In this document: positions 45,529-56,884 of the stretch, one piece after another
Position numbering within the stretch: the stretch's first letter is position 1
How the letters are laid out: each line of letters begins with the position of its first letter
Source: Pseudomonas botevensis
GTDB taxonomy: Bacteria > Pseudomonadota > Gammaproteobacteria > Pseudomonadales > Pseudomonadaceae
Reading direction: 5' to 3'
Assembly: GCF_019145475.1 (NCBI RefSeq)
Contig: NZ_JAHTKI010000001.1
Location: 248,001-312,000 of the forward strand
Length of the DNA: 64,000 nt
Position numbers and translations under genes: made by a program
The notes under the pieces: model-generated
The model's input: the letters and a program-made list of their open reading frames with translations, nothing else
Told to the model about the DNA's origin: nothing
Databases searched by the model: none

Positions 45529-46269
45529 TTATTGCTTTTCGAGCAGCCATTTGCGTTCGCCGGGGGTGAACTGCGGCTGTTCGTCCGCCAGTGCCGTGTT
45601 GACGGCCTGCAGGATTTCCAGCTCTTTGCCCTTGCGCACGAAAATCCAGTTGTTGCCCTGGCCGTTCTGTTGCAGCCACATGCTGTCATTGCCGCCGCTC
45701 ATCGATGCGCAATCACCCGCCAGGCACAGGGCATAGCGGTCGGCACCCGGCAGGCCGGACACTTGGCCGTCGGCCTGAAACTGCACGGCGCTGCCTTCGC
45801 CCTGGCCGTTGACGATTGTCCAGTTGCCGCCCAGATAGGCCGCGTACAGCGCACGCTCGAAGCTGGCGCCGATCGGTGCGCCGTCCGGCACTGGAATCTG
45901 TGCGCGGTCGAAAAGCTGTTCCGGCTCGTTTTCGCTGGCGACCTGTTGCAACTGGCGGCCGTCGCGTTTCAGTTCGCTGGCGGAGCTGCCATAGAAGTCG
46001 ACTTTCCAGGCGCCGGACTGTTCGCCCAGCAGCCGTCCTTCAACATTCTCGAAACCATTGGTGTAGCGGGCCTGGCTGGCCTTGGTGTTGACGTCCCATT
46101 CCAGGTTCGGGCCGTAGGCCTGAAGCGCTTCGCGCAGGGGGCCGCCCTTGGCAGCGGCATCGATGGCGACCTGATTGATCCAGGTGCCGCTGATGTCACG
46201 GTCGGCAGGGTTGCTGGCGCAACCACCGAGGAAAATGGCGAGCAGCGAGAGAGCAAGCGCTTTGCGCAT
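45529..46269 (-). CDS. Outer-membrane or periplasmic lipoprotein, unrecognised
   Basis: A 246-residue lipoprotein with lipobox FLGGC, cysteine at residue 17. The mature part begins ASNPADRDISGTWINQ, a pattern of lipocalin-like or stress lipoproteins, and is rich in short strands (WKVDFYGSS, MWLQQNGQGNNWIFV). No enzymatic motif seen. Position beyond ridA on the minus strand, 73 bp further downstream. Confidence 0.8.
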   Translation of the reverse strand: MRKALALSLLAIFLGGCASNPADRDISGTWINQVAIDAAAKGGPLREALQAYGPNLEWDVNTKASQARYTNGFENVEGRLLGEQSGAWKVDFYGSSASELKRDGRQLQQVASENEPEQLFDRAQIPVPDGAPIGASFERALYAAYLGGNWTIVNGQGEGSAVQFQADGQVSGLPGADRYALCLAGDCASMSGGNDSMWLQQNGQGNNWIFVRKGKELEILQAVNTALADEQPQFTPGERKWLLEKQ

Positions 46270-46311
46270 GGTGGAGTCCTTTCAAAACCTTTTCTTTACC
46301 GCAGAGCAGTC

Positions 46312-46335
46312 GGCGCGGCGTTTGAAGGCCGCGCC
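46312..46335 (-). terminator. GC-rich hairpin behind ridA
   Basis: GGCGCGGC and GCCGCGCC pair around an 8-base loop just downstream of ridA on the minus strand. There is no T-run, so terminator function is uncertain. Confidence 0.35.
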
Positions 46336-46342
46336 GTACGCA

Positions 46343-46723
46343 TTACTCGATGACCAGGATGGCATCCATTTCAACCTGCGAACCCTTCGGCAGGGCAGCA
46401 ACGCCGATGGCGGCGCGAGCCGGGTACGGCTGGTCGAAGTACTTGCCCATGATCTCGTTGACCTTGGCGAAGTGGCTCAGGTCGGTGAGGAAGATGTTCA
46501 GCTTGACGATGTCTTTGAACGAACCGCCGGCCGCTTCGGCCACGGCTTTCAGGTTCTCGAACACCTGGACGGTCTGGGCTTCGAAGCCTTCGACCAGTTC
46601 CATGGTTTTCGGGTCCAGCGGGATCTGACCCGACATGTACACGGTATTGCCGGCCTTGATCGCCTGGGAGTAGGTGCCGATGGCGGCCGGGGCCTTGTCG
46701 CTGGTGATGACGGTTTTGGTCAT
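46343..46723 (-). CDS. ridA: Enamine/imine deaminase RidA
   Basis: A 126-residue YjgF/YER057c/UK114-family protein that hydrolyses reactive 2-aminoacrylate and related imines. Signature residues: [32 protein letters not shown], and the C-terminal arginine in [14 protein letters not shown] that binds the substrate carboxylate. It follows spoT by 27 bp, the usual spoT-ridA order of gamma-proteobacteria. Confidence 0.96.
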   Translation of the reverse strand: MTKTVITSDKAPAAIGTYSQAIKAGNTVYMSGQIPLDPKTMELVEGFEAQTVQVFENLKAVAEAAGGSFKDIVKLNIFLTDLSHFAKVNEIMGKYFDQPYPARAAIGVAALPKGSQVEMDAILVIE

Positions 46724-46750
46724 GTATGACTCCTTGTAATGGCTGGAGGG

Positions 46751-48856
46751 CTACGCGCGCATGCGGGTGATGCGGATCACGCCGGTCAGGGCGCGCAGTT
46801 TCTTGATCACGCGGGCCAGGTGTACACGGTCGTGGACGCTGACCACCAGTTGAACGACGCTGATGCGACCATCGCGCTCGTCCATGCTGATTTTCTCGAT
46901 ATTGCCGTCGGCCGCGTTGACGCTGCTGGCCAGCAGGGCGATGAGGCCACGCTGGTGTTCCAGTTCGACGCGCAGTTCGACGTTGAATTCGCCGGTGACA
47001 TCCTTGGCCCACGAGAGCTGGATGCATTTTTCCGGGTTGTGGCGGATTTCGCTGATGTTGCGGCAGTTGTCCAGGTGCACCACCATGCCTTTGCCCGCCG
47101 ACAGGTGCCCGACAATCGGGTCGCCCGGAATCGGCGTGCAGCACTTGGCGTAGCTGAGTACCAGGCCTTCGGTGCCGCGAATCGCCAGCGGGCCTTCCGG
47201 ACTTGGCAGTTGCTCGCCTTCGCCGAGCAAGCGGCGCGCCACGACATAGGCCATGCGATTGCCCAGGCCGATGTCTTCGAGCAAGTCTTCGATCACTTCG
47301 AGGCGGTACTCGGTGAGCATCGCCTGGACGCGTTCGGCGGAAATCTGTTCCAGCGAGCTGTCGAAGCCGTTGAGCACCTTGTTCAGCAGGCGCTCGCCGA
47401 GGCTGATGGACTCGGAGCGGCGTTGCAGTTTCAGCGCGTGGCGGATATGCGTGCGGGCCTTGCCGGTGACCACGAAATTGAGCCACGCCGGATTCGGCCG
47501 CGCGCCGGGAGCGCTGACGATCTCGACCGTGGAGCCGCTTTGCAGCGGTTCGGACAGCGGTGCGAGACGACGGTTGATCCGGCAGGCAATGCAGCTGTTG
47601 CCGACGTCGGTGTGGACCGCGTAGGCGAAGTCGACCGCCGTGGAGCCTTTCGGCAGCTCCATGATCCGGCCCTTGGGCGTAAACACGTAGACCTCGTCCG
47701 GGAACAGGTCGATCTTCACGCTCTCGATGAATTCCAGCGAGTTGCCGGCGCGTTGCTGCATTTCCAGCACACCCTTGACCCATTGGCGGGCGCGGGCGTG
47801 GGTGCCTTTCGGCTGTTCGTCACCGCTGGATTTGTACAGCCAGTGGGCGGCGATGCCGTTGTTGGCCATCTCTTCCATTTCGCGGGTGCGGATCTGGATC
47901 TCGATCGGTACGCCGTGCATGCCGAACAGCGTGGTGTGCAGCGACTGATAGCCGTTGGCTTTGGGAATCGCGATGTAATCCTTGAAGCGTCCCGGCAACG
48001 GCTTGTACAAATTATGTACGGCGCCCAGCACGCGGTAGCAGGTGTCGACCTTGTCGACGATGATCCGGAACGCATAGACGTCCATGATCTCGTTGAAGGC
48101 CCGACGCTTGCCGCGCATTTTCTTGTAGATGCCGTAGAGGTGTTTCTGGCGGCCGCTGACTTCGCCCTGGATGCCGTCGATCGCCAGGCAGTGCCCGAGT
48201 GACTCTTCGATCTTGTTGACGATTTCCTTGCGGTTGCCCCGGGCGCGCTTGACGGCCTGGTAGATCCGCGCGGAACGCATTGGGTGCATGGCCTTGAAGC
48301 CGAGGTCTTCGAATTCGATACGCACCGAATGCATGCCCAGGCGGTTGGCGATGGGCGCGTAGATTTCGAGGGTTTCCTTGGCGATGCGCCGGCGTTTCTC
48401 GCCGGACAGCACTTCCAGCGTGCGCATGTTGTGCAGGCGGTCGGCGAGCTTGACCAGGATCACGCGGATGTCGCGCGCCATGGCCATGGCCATTTTCTGG
48501 AAGTTTTCAGCCTGGGCTTCGGCCTTGGTCTCGAAGTTCATCTGGGTCAGTTTGCTGACCCCGTCGACCAGTTCGGCCACGGTTTCACCGAACTGCGCTT
48601 GCAGCGCTTCCTTGGCGATACCGGTGTCTTCGATCACGTCATGCAGCATCGCGGCCATCAGGCTCTGATGGTCCATGTGCATGTCGGCAAGAATATTGGC
48701 CACGGCAAGAGGATGCGTGACATACGCCTCGCCGCTGCGGCGGCGCTGGCCGTCGTGGGCCTGTTCGGCGTAGAAATACGCTCGGCGGACCAGATTGACC
48801 TGGTCCTGACCGAGGTAGGTCGATAAGCGATCGGCGAGGGCGTCTATGCTCGGCAT
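46751..48856 (-). CDS. spoT: Bifunctional (p)ppGpp synthetase/hydrolase SpoT
   Basis: A 701-residue RelA/SpoT homologue. Order: HD hydrolase domain (residues ~45-150, LHDVIEDTG and VKLADRLHNMRTL), synthetase domain (~230-350, RIIVDKVDTCYRVLGAVH, IAIPKANGYQSLHTT), TGS (~385-445, VYVFTPKGRIMELPKG), helical region with CCTPIPGDPIVGHLS, and ACT (~625-700). The intact HD motif supports hydrolase activity. It lies 57 bp after rpoZ on the same strand and sets (p)ppGpp levels under starvation. Confidence 0.97.
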   Translation of the reverse strand: MPSIDALADRLSTYLGQDQVNLVRRAYFYAEQAHDGQRRRSGEAYVTHPLAVANILADMHMDHQSLMAAMLHDVIEDTGIAKEALQAQFGETVAELVDGVSKLTQMNFETKAEAQAENFQKMAMAMARDIRVILVKLADRLHNMRTLEVLSGEKRRRIAKETLEIYAPIANRLGMHSVRIEFEDLGFKAMHPMRSARIYQAVKRARGNRKEIVNKIEESLGHCLAIDGIQGEVSGRQKHLYGIYKKMRGKRRAFNEIMDVYAFRIIVDKVDTCYRVLGAVHNLYKPLPGRFKDYIAIPKANGYQSLHTTLFGMHGVPIEIQIRTREMEEMANNGIAAHWLYKSSGDEQPKGTHARARQWVKGVLEMQQRAGNSLEFIESVKIDLFPDEVYVFTPKGRIMELPKGSTAVDFAYAVHTDVGNSCIACRINRRLAPLSEPLQSGSTVEIVSAPGARPNPAWLNFVVTGKARTHIRHALKLQRRSESISLGERLLNKVLNGFDSSLEQISAERVQAMLTEYRLEVIEDLLEDIGLGNRMAYVVARRLLGEGEQLPSPEGPLAIRGTEGLVLSYAKCCTPIPGDPIVGHLSAGKGMVVHLDNCRNISEIRHNPEKCIQLSWAKDVTGEFNVELRVELEHQRGLIALLASSVNAADGNIEKISMDERDGRISVVQLVVSVHDRVHLARVIKKLRALTGVIRITRMRA

Positions 48857-48913
48857 GATGACTCCTGCCGCAAGCTGTGATCCCGCGCCGTGCTACGTCG
48901 ACCAGGCATAGGC

Positions 48914-49177
48914 TTAAACGGCCTCGTTGGACTCGTCCTCGAACGCAGCGAAGACCGGGTCTTCGGTGACGATTTCTTCGGCGGCGATGAACTCGGGGGT
49001 GCAGATGCCTTCAGCAATTTCACGCAGGGCAACAACGGTAGGCTTGTCATTTTCCCATGCGACTCGCGGCTCTTTGCCACCGGTCGCCAGTTGACGGGCA
49101 CGCTTGGTAGAGAGCATGACCAGCTCAAAGCGGTTATCCACGTGTTCTAGGCAGTCTTCAACGGTTACGCGGGCCAT
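48914..49177 (-). CDS. rpoZ: RNA polymerase omega subunit
   Basis: An 87-residue omega subunit that chaperones beta-prime assembly and takes part in (p)ppGpp binding. Start ATG 49177 ([20 protein letters not shown]); the frame is open further upstream to 49309 but that has no homology. [10 protein letters not shown] and [12 protein letters not shown] are conserved. Order gmk-rpoZ-spoT is standard. Confidence 0.97.
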   Translation of the reverse strand: MARVTVEDCLEHVDNRFELVMLSTKRARQLATGGKEPRVAWENDKPTVVALREIAEGICTPEFIAAEEIVTEDPVFAAFEDESNEAV

Positions 49178-49344
49178 GGTCTTCCTCGTAGCAAATGCAA
49201 TATGCGCGGTGCCCGGATGGGCGAGCGGACTCAGCAGTTTAAAAAAACACCAGCGATTAGGGAAGCGCTGATTTTTTGACCAACCTTTCCAACGCGCTAC
49301 AAGTGCCAATGTAAAGCCCTTGCAGCGGTTTTGGGAAGTGTCGG

Positions 49345-49977
<633 letters not shown>

Positions 49978-50841
49978 TTACTCAATATTCTGCACTTGTT
50001 CGCGCATCTGCTCGATCAACACCTTGAGGTTGACCGCCGCCTGGGTGCTGCGCGGGTCGAAGGCCTTGGAGCCCAGTGTGTTGGCTTCGCGGTTGAGCTC
50101 CTGCATCAGGAAGTCCAGGCGCCGTCCGGCGGCACCGCCGGACTTCAGAACCCGGCGAACTTCGATGATGTGGGTGCTCAGGCGATCCAGTTCTTCGGCC
50201 ACGTCGCTCTTTTGCGCGAGCATGACCATTTCCTGTTCCAGGCGCTGCGGATCGAGCTCGGCCTTCATGTCGGCGAAGCGATCGAGCACCTTCTGGCGCT
50301 GGGTGGCGAGCATCTGCGGAACCAGTTCGCGCAGCGTCGTCACGTCTTCCTCAATGGAGGTCAGGCGTTCGTTGATCAGCCGTGCCAGCTCCGCGCCTTC
50401 GCGCTCGCGACCGGCCTTGAGCTCTTTCAGGCCCTGATTGAACAGCGCCAGGGCTTCGGCGTTCAGCGCCTGCGGGTCGCTCGCGTCGGCCACCAGCACG
50501 CCAGGCCAGGCCAGCACTTCCAGCGGGTTCAGTGCGGCGGGATTCTTGATCAGCCCGGCGACGGTTTCGGCGGCGGCGACCAGTTGCGCGGCGCGCTCGC
50601 GATCCACTTGCAGCGGTTTGCCGGTGCTTTCCTCGGTGAAGCGCAGGGTGCATTCCAGTTTGCCCCGCGACAGGCCCTGACGCAGCGCTTCGCGCACGGC
50701 GCCTTCGAGGTCGCGGAACGACTCCGGCAGGCGCAGATGGGGTTCCAGATAGCGGCTGTTGACCGAGCGCAGCTCCCAGCTCAGGGTGCCCTGGGCGCCG
50801 GCTTTCTCGACGCGGGCGAAGGCGGTCATGCTGTGCACCAT
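49978..50841 (-). CDS. yicC: YicC-family endoribonuclease-like protein
   Basis: A 287-residue YicC/YloC protein. ATG 50841 gives the family N-terminus MVHSMTAFARVE; the frame is open much further (to 51891) but that part is antisense to rph. The N-terminal YicC_N domain and the C-terminal DUF1732 (REANTLGSKAFD, then VNLKVLIEQMREQVQNIE) are present. YicC is reported to act as an endoribonuclease in E. coli. Adjacent to gmk. Confidence 0.94.
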   Translation of the reverse strand: MVHSMTAFARVEKAGAQGTLSWELRSVNSRYLEPHLRLPESFRDLEGAVREALRQGLSRGKLECTLRFTEESTGKPLQVDRERAAQLVAAAETVAGLIKNPAALNPLEVLAWPGVLVADASDPQALNAEALALFNQGLKELKAGREREGAELARLINERLTSIEEDVTTLRELVPQMLATQRQKVLDRFADMKAELDPQRLEQEMVMLAQKSDVAEELDRLSTHIIEVRRVLKSGGAAGRRLDFLMQELNREANTLGSKAFDPRSTQAAVNLKVLIEQMREQVQNIE

Positions 50842-51068
50842 GGCGGTGACCTCGCAATGCAGATCGGCGCGGAACATGTGCTCCGCAAGCCCGATATCAA
50901 TGAATTTAAGCCGACTGGCAGCAAAGGCGCAGGATTGTAGCGCAGTGCGGCGGATGCGCCCAAACACACGGTGTGACAAAGGGCTGCAGGCCGTCGGCGA
51001 TGTACGCTTCAGGGCCTTCAGTCGTCGGTCGGAATTTTTAGGCAGTGCCCAGGCGCGGTGCGCGGCCC

Positions 51069-51074
51069 TATAAT
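51069..51074 (+). promoter_or_regulatory. Possible -10 element of rph promoter
   Basis: A perfect TATAAT 38 bp before the rph start. The sequence 17 bp upstream (TGCCCA) is a poor -35 match, so only the -10 is convincing. The rest of the 270-bp space between yicC and rph shows nothing further. Confidence 0.45.
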
Positions 51075-51111
51075 GCTCCGCAGTTTTCCGTCCCCAGTAC
51101 AGGTATCTCCT

Positions 51112-51834
51112 ATGAAACGTCCAAGTGGTCGCGCTGCCGATCAGCTCCGCTCGATCCGCATTACCCGCAACTACACCAAGCACGCCGAGGGATCGGTACT
51201 GGTCGAATTCGGTGATACCAAAGTCATCTGCACCGTCAGCGTCGAGAACGGCGTGCCACGTTTCCTCAAGGGCCAGGGCCAGGGCTGGCTGACCGCCGAG
51301 TACGGCATGCTGCCGCGCGCCACCGGCGAGCGTAACCAGCGTGAAGCGAGCCGTGGCAAGCAGGGCGGTCGTACCCTGGAAATCCAGCGTCTGATCGGTC
51401 GCTCCCTGCGCGCTGCGCTGGACATGTCCAAGCTGGGTGATATCACGCTGTACGTCGACTGCGACGTGATCCAGGCTGACGGCGGCACCCGCACCGCGTC
51501 GATCACCGGCGCCATGGTTGCGCTGGTCGATGCGCTGAAAGTGATCAAGAAGCGCGGTGGCCTGAAAGGTGGCGATCCGCTCAAGCAAATGATCGGTGCC
51601 GTGTCGGTGGGCATGTATCAGGGCGAGGCCGTGCTGGATCTGGACTATCTTGAAGACTCCGCCGCCGAGACTGACCTCAACGTAGTGATGACCAGCACTG
51701 GCGGCTTCATCGAAGTCCAGGGCACCGCCGAAGGCGCGCCGTTCCAGCCTGAAGAGCTGACCGCGATGCTGGCGCTGGCGAAGAAAGGCATGAACGAGAT
51801 TTTCGACCTGCAAAAGGCGGCGCTGGCCGACTGA
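51112..51834 (+). CDS. rph: Ribonuclease PH
   Basis: A 240-residue phosphorolytic 3'-5' exoribonuclease that trims tRNA 3' ends. Conserved segments: [32 protein letters not shown], the arginine-rich loop [36 protein letters not shown] and [18 protein letters not shown]. Complete, no frameshift as in E. coli K-12. Divergent from yicC. Confidence 0.97.
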   Translation: MKRPSGRAADQLRSIRITRNYTKHAEGSVLVEFGDTKVICTVSVENGVPRFLKGQGQGWLTAEYGMLPRATGERNQREASRGKQGGRTLEIQRLIGRSLRAALDMSKLGDITLYVDCDVIQADGGTRTASITGAMVALVDALKVIKKRGGLKGGDPLKQMIGAVSVGMYQGEAVLDLDYLEDSAAETDLNVVMTSTGGFIEVQGTAEGAPFQPEELTAMLALAKKGMNEIFDLQKAALAD

Positions 51835-51862
51835 GCAGGCACACAACCGCAAGGAGGACGCG

Positions 51863-52231
51863 ATGAGTGATGAACAAGAGTTGCTGCCCAAACCGAGCCA
51901 GGAGGTTCGGCAATGGGCGATGTTTTGTCACTTGTCCGCCTTGCTGGGGATCTGGATTCCGTTCGGCACGCTGATCGGGCCGCTGGTCCTCTGGCAGATG
52001 AAGCGCGAGATGGACCCGTTCATCGACGCCCAGGGCAAAGAGGCGCTGAACTTTCAGATCACCGTCGCGATTGCCTCGCTCATTTGCTTCCTGCTGATGG
52101 TGCTGATTATCGGCTTCGTGCTGTTTGGCCTGGTGGCGATTGGTGCGCTGGTGCTGACGATCATTGCCGGGGTGAAGGCTAACGACGGTTTTCCGTATCG
52201 CTATCCGTTTACCTGGCGCTTGATCAAGTAG
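51863..52231 (+). CDS. DUF4870 membrane protein
   Basis: A 122-residue inner-membrane protein with hydrophobic segments near residues 18-45 and 68-108. The pattern WAMFCHLSALLGIWIPFG, then HPFIDAQGKEALNFQI-like (here MDPFIDAQGKEALNFQITV) is diagnostic for DUF4870, a Tic20-like fold. Role unknown. Starts 28 bp after rph behind AAGGAGG, so probably co-transcribed with it. Confidence 0.88.
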   Translation: MSDEQELLPKPSQEVRQWAMFCHLSALLGIWIPFGTLIGPLVLWQMKREMDPFIDAQGKEALNFQITVAIASLICFLLMVLIIGFVLFGLVAIGALVLTIIAGVKANDGFPYRYPFTWRLIK

Positions 52232-52247
52232 CTCACTCCCGCGCACA

Positions 52248-52277
52248 AAAAAACCGACATCGCTGTCGGTTTTTTTG
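52248..52277. terminator. Bidirectional terminator between DUF4870 gene and crc
   Basis: AAAAAAACCGACA-TCGC-TGTCGGTTTTTTT: A and T tracts on both sides of a 7-bp stem, serving both converging genes. Confidence 0.92.
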
Positions 52278-52295
52278 TATCTGCGAAAAGACGCC

Positions 52296-53075
52296 TCAGA
52301 TGGTCAGCGTCCAGTCGTAGTCGACGATCAGCGGCGCATGCTGCGAGAACCGAGGCTGACGCGGCAGGCGTGCGCTGCGCACGAAGCGCCGCAGGCCCGG
52401 GGTCAGGATCTGGTAGTCGAAGCGCCAGCCAAGGTTGAGCATCTCGGCCTGTTCGTTGTCCGGCCACCAGCTGTACTGATCGCCTTCGCGGCTGACTTCG
52501 CGCAGGGCATCGACATAACCCATGTTGCCGACAATCTCGTCCATCCAGGCGCGCTCAGGCGCGAGGAATCCCGGGGATTGCTGGCTGTCGCGCCAGTTTT
52601 TGATGTCGAGCTTCTGCTGCGCCACGTACAGCGAGCCACAATAAATGTACTCGCGACGTTTGCGCCGCTGTTTGTCCAGGTACTTGCCGAAGTCGTCCAT
52701 GAGCTTGAACTTCTGGTTCAAGTCCTCATCGCCGTTCATCCCCGAAGGAAGCAGCAAGGTGGCAATACTGACTTTGTCGAAATCTGCTTGCAGGTAGCGC
52801 CCGTAGCGGTCGGCCGTCTCGAAACCGAGACCGCTGATGACAGCCTTCGGTTGCAACCGCGAATACAAAGCCACGCCACCTTGGGCAGGGACTTCAGCAT
52901 CGCAGGCATAAAGGAAGTAGCCGTCCAGTTGGAAGGCTGGGTCATCCAGTTCAAAGGCGGAGGCACGGGTGTCCTGCAGGCAGATGACGTCGGCATTCTG
53001 TGCTTGCAGCCAACTGAGCAAACCTCGCTCGACTGCAGCCTGAATACCATTGACGTTCACACTGATGATCCGCAT
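52296..53075 (-). CDS. crc: Catabolite repression control protein Crc
   Basis: A 259-residue member of the exonuclease III fold that in Pseudomonas acts with Hfq to repress translation of catabolic mRNAs. ATG 53075 (MRIISVNVNGIQAA). Key ExoIII residues are altered: QDTR where nucleases have QETK, CGSLYVA where GDxN is expected, and SQHAPL for SDHAP, in keeping with the known lack of nuclease activity. Divergent from pyrE, the standard Pseudomonas location. Confidence 0.95.
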   Translation of the reverse strand: MRIISVNVNGIQAAVERGLLSWLQAQNADVICLQDTRASAFELDDPAFQLDGYFLYACDAEVPAQGGVALYSRLQPKAVISGLGFETADRYGRYLQADFDKVSIATLLLPSGMNGDEDLNQKFKLMDDFGKYLDKQRRKRREYIYCGSLYVAQQKLDIKNWRDSQQSPGFLAPERAWMDEIVGNMGYVDALREVSREGDQYSWWPDNEQAEMLNLGWRFDYQILTPGLRRFVRSARLPRQPRFSQHAPLIVDYDWTLTI

Positions 53076-53157
53076 AAATGGCCCCAAAAATCGCGTGCGT
53101 GTATGATACACGGCGTCAAGCTAATTAGCTAAATCCGTGGTATTTGGGGTTTTTTTC

Positions 53158-53802
53158 ATGCAAGCGTATCAGCGCGATTTCATTCGTTTTGCCATCGATC
53201 GCGGCGTTTTGCGCTTCGGTGAGTTCACCCTGAAGTCCGGGCGCACCAGTCCTTACTTCTTCAACGCCGGCCTGTTCAACTCGGGTTCGGCCCTGGCACA
53301 GCTGGGGCGTTTCTACGCCGCCGCCATCGCTGAAAGCGGTATTCCGTTCGACGTCCTGTTCGGCCCGGCCTACAAAGGCATCCCGTTGGCGGCGACCACC
53401 GCCGTGGCACTGGCCGAACATCACGACCGTGACCTGCCATGGTGCTTCAACCGCAAGGAAGCCAAGGCCCACGGCGAAGGCGGCAGCCTGGTTGGCGCCC
53501 CGCTGACCGGCGAGGTGCTGATCATCGACGACGTGATCACTGCTGGCACCGCGATCCGCGAAGTGATGCAGATCATCGCTTCCCAGGAGGGTGCCAAGGC
53601 CGCCGGCGTGCTGATTGCCCTGAACCGTCAGGAGCGCGGCAACGGCGAACTGTCGGCCATCCAGGAAGTCGAGCGTGATTTCGGCATCCCGGTGATCAGC
53701 ATCGTGTCGCTGAATCAGGTCCTGGAATTCCTCGCGGACGACCCGCAGCTCAAGCAACACCTGCCAGCCGTGGAAGCGTATCGCGCGCAGTTTGGCGTAT
53801 AA
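53158..53802 (+). CDS. pyrE: Orotate phosphoribosyltransferase
   Basis: A 214-residue enzyme that joins orotate and PRPP to make OMP in pyrimidine synthesis. Start ATG 53158 ([17 protein letters not shown]). Contains the [13 protein letters not shown] substrate loop, [11 protein letters not shown], the flexible lysine loop [12 protein letters not shown], and the PRPP motif [13 protein letters not shown]. Complete. Followed by a strong terminator. Confidence 0.97.
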   Translation: MQAYQRDFIRFAIDRGVLRFGEFTLKSGRTSPYFFNAGLFNSGSALAQLGRFYAAAIAESGIPFDVLFGPAYKGIPLAATTAVALAEHHDRDLPWCFNRKEAKAHGEGGSLVGAPLTGEVLIIDDVITAGTAIREVMQIIASQEGAKAAGVLIALNRQERGNGELSAIQEVERDFGIPVISIVSLNQVLEFLADDPQLKQHLPAVEAYRAQFGV

Positions 53803-53818
53803 CGCATTGCGCAACAGG

Positions 53819-53863
53819 TAAAAAAAGACCCCGCTCAGCCAGGCTGAGCGGGGTCTTTTTGTT
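53819..53863. terminator. Strong bidirectional terminator between pyrE and argB
   Basis: AAAAAAAGACCCCGCTCAGC-CAG-its complement-TTTTT: a 13-bp perfect stem with A and T tracts, placed between converging genes. Confidence 0.95.
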
Positions 53864-53874
53864 TGCTCGGGCGC

Positions 53875-54777
<903 letters not shown>

Positions 54778-54794
54778 TCAGGGCTCCGGGTGGA

Positions 54795-56192
54795 TCAGAA
54801 CGGTAGTTGGAGATCAGGTGCAACGCGTTTCAGTTGGGCGTGGAACACATCCTTGATGCGCTGCAGTTCAGCCTCGTCATCGGCCTCGAAGCGCAGCACC
54901 AGCACCGGTGTGGTGTTGGAGGCGCGCACCAGGCCCCAGCCTTTGGCGTAGTCGACCCGCACGCCGTCAATGGTGGTCAGGTCGGCGCCTGCGCCCCACT
55001 GTGCGTCGTGCAGTGCATCAATGATGCTGAATTTGCTCTCTTCGGTCACATGGATATTGATTTCCGGCGTGGAAATATCATTCGGGAAGGTCGCGAACAG
55101 CGCTTCCGCCGTGGATTTTTCCTTGCTGAGGATTTCCAGCAGCCGTGCGGCGCTGTAAATGCCATCATCGAAACCGAACCAGCGCTCCTTGAAGAAGATA
55201 TGCCCGCTCATTTCGCCGGCCAACAGCGCGCCGGATTGTTTCATTTTCTTTTTGATCAACGAGTGACCGGTCTTCCACATTAGCGGCCGACCGCCGTATT
55301 CCTTGATCAGCGGCACCAGGCGACGGGTGCATTTGACGTCGAAGATGATTTCCGCGTCCGGGTTGCGCGCCACCACGTCGCGGGCGAACAGCATCAGCAG
55401 GCGATCCGGGAACACGATGCTGCCGGTGTCGGTCACCACGCCGACACGGTCACCGTCGCCGTCGAAGGCCAGGCCGATGTCGGCTCCGGTTTCCTTGACC
55501 TTGGCGATCAGGTCGACAAGGTTTTCCGGTTTGCCCGGGTCCGGGTGGTGGTTCGGAAAGTTGCCGTCCACTTCACAGAACAGCGGGATGACTTCGCAGT
55601 TCAGCGCTTCGATCAGTTGCGGGGCGATCACGCCGGCCGCGCCGTTGCCACAGTCGACCACCACTTTCAGGCGCCGGGCGAGCTTGATGTCCTGGACGAT
55701 TTCGGTGGTGTAGCGGTCGAGGATTTCGACCTGGGTCACGCTGCCCTGGCCGCTGCTCAGGTTGTTGGTCTTGATGCGCTCGTGCAGCACCTGGATCTGT
55801 TCGTTGGCGAGGGTGTCGCCGGCGATCACGATCTTGAAACCGTTGTAGTTCGACGGGTTGTGGCTGCCGGTGAGCATCACCCCGGACTTGCCGGCCAGCA
55901 CGTTGGCGGCGTAGTACAACGCTGGCGTCGGCACCAGGCCGACATCGCTGACGTGGCAACCGCTCTCGGCGATGCCGCGAATCAGCTCGGCAACCAGTTC
56001 CGGACCGGACAGACGGCCGTCGCGCCCCACAGAAACGTTCGGTTCACCCTGGGCCAGGCTCTGCGAGCCGATGGCGCGGCCGATCCAGTAGGCGGTTTCG
56101 GCATTGAGGAATTCCGGCACGGTGCCGCGAATGTCATAGGCGCGGAAGATGCTGTCGGGCAGCTTTGGGGCAATCTTGGCTGGGGTGCTCAT
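54795..56192 (-). CDS. algC: Phosphomannomutase/phosphoglucomutase AlgC
   Basis: A 465-residue alpha-D-phosphohexomutase that makes mannose-1-P and glucose-1-P for alginate, LPS and rhamnolipid. Phosphoserine loop GVMLTGSHNPSNYNG, metal loop FDGDGDRVGV, sugar loop GEMSGHIFF and the phosphate-binding RASNTTPVLVLRFEA are intact. Length matches P. aeruginosa AlgC. Positioned dut-algC-argB as in Pseudomonas. Confidence 0.97.
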   Translation of the reverse strand: MSTPAKIAPKLPDSIFRAYDIRGTVPEFLNAETAYWIGRAIGSQSLAQGEPNVSVGRDGRLSGPELVAELIRGIAESGCHVSDVGLVPTPALYYAANVLAGKSGVMLTGSHNPSNYNGFKIVIAGDTLANEQIQVLHERIKTNNLSSGQGSVTQVEILDRYTTEIVQDIKLARRLKVVVDCGNGAAGVIAPQLIEALNCEVIPLFCEVDGNFPNHHPDPGKPENLVDLIAKVKETGADIGLAFDGDGDRVGVVTDTGSIVFPDRLLMLFARDVVARNPDAEIIFDVKCTRRLVPLIKEYGGRPLMWKTGHSLIKKKMKQSGALLAGEMSGHIFFKERWFGFDDGIYSAARLLEILSKEKSTAEALFATFPNDISTPEINIHVTEESKFSIIDALHDAQWGAGADLTTIDGVRVDYAKGWGLVRASNTTPVLVLRFEADDEAELQRIKDVFHAQLKRVAPDLQLPF

Positions 56193-56423
56193 CTGCGGAA
56201 ATGCTCCATCTCGAAAGTGACTGGACTCACCGGCGACTCATTCGACGGCAGGCTCAAACTGAAGGGTATGACGGTGTTTTCCACAGAGAGTTCGTGGTGT
56301 GAAAGGGCCATGACGCCACGGCTGGCGTGGCTTTGCCCGGTCAATGCCTTGATTTGCGGCGGTAAAACTCACAGATGACAATTTGAATTTTGTGCCGGGG
56401 AACAAGCTCCTCGGCACAACGGA

Positions 56424-56879
56424 TCACTTGGTGCCGGAATGACCGAAACCACCGGCGCCGCGCTCGGTTTCGACGAATTCCTCAACCATCTCGAAGTGCG
56501 CCTGCACCACCGGCACCAGCACCAGTTGCGCCAGACGCTCGCCGACCGGCATGGTGAATTCGCTCTGGCCACGGTTCCAGCAGGACACCATCAGCGGGCC
56601 CTGGTAGTCGGAGTCGATCAGGCCGACCAGGTTGCCCAGCACGATGCCGTGCTTATGGCCCATGCCGGAGCGCGGCAGGATCAGCGCGGCGAGGTTCGGG
56701 TCGCCGATGTACACCGACAGCCCCGTGGGGATCAGCACGGTTTCACCCGGTTTGATCACGATGTCCTGTTCCAGCATGGCGCGCAGGTCGAGGCCGGCGG
56801 AGCCTGGCGTGGCGTATTGCGGCAGCGGGAATTCGGTGCCAATGCGTGGGTCGAGGATCTTGGCTTGCAAAGCGTGCAT
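56424..56879 (-). CDS. dut: Deoxyuridine 5'-triphosphate nucleotidohydrolase
   Basis: A 151-residue trimeric dUTPase that removes dUTP and supplies dUMP. Five motifs visible: [38 protein letters not shown] and the C-terminal [10 protein letters not shown] arm. Ends 5 bp after coaBC on the same strand. Confidence 0.97.
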   Translation of the reverse strand: MHALQAKILDPRIGTEFPLPQYATPGSAGLDLRAMLEQDIVIKPGETVLIPTGLSVYIGDPNLAALILPRSGMGHKHGIVLGNLVGLIDSDYQGPLMVSCWNRGQSEFTMPVGERLAQLVLVPVVQAHFEMVEEFVETERGAGGFGHSGTK

Positions 56880-56884
56880 GTAAG

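Noticed and set aside
50842-51891. Long N-terminal extension of yicC, open to 51891
   Set aside because: The extension is antisense to rph. The family N-terminus MVHSMTAF at 50841 sets the start.
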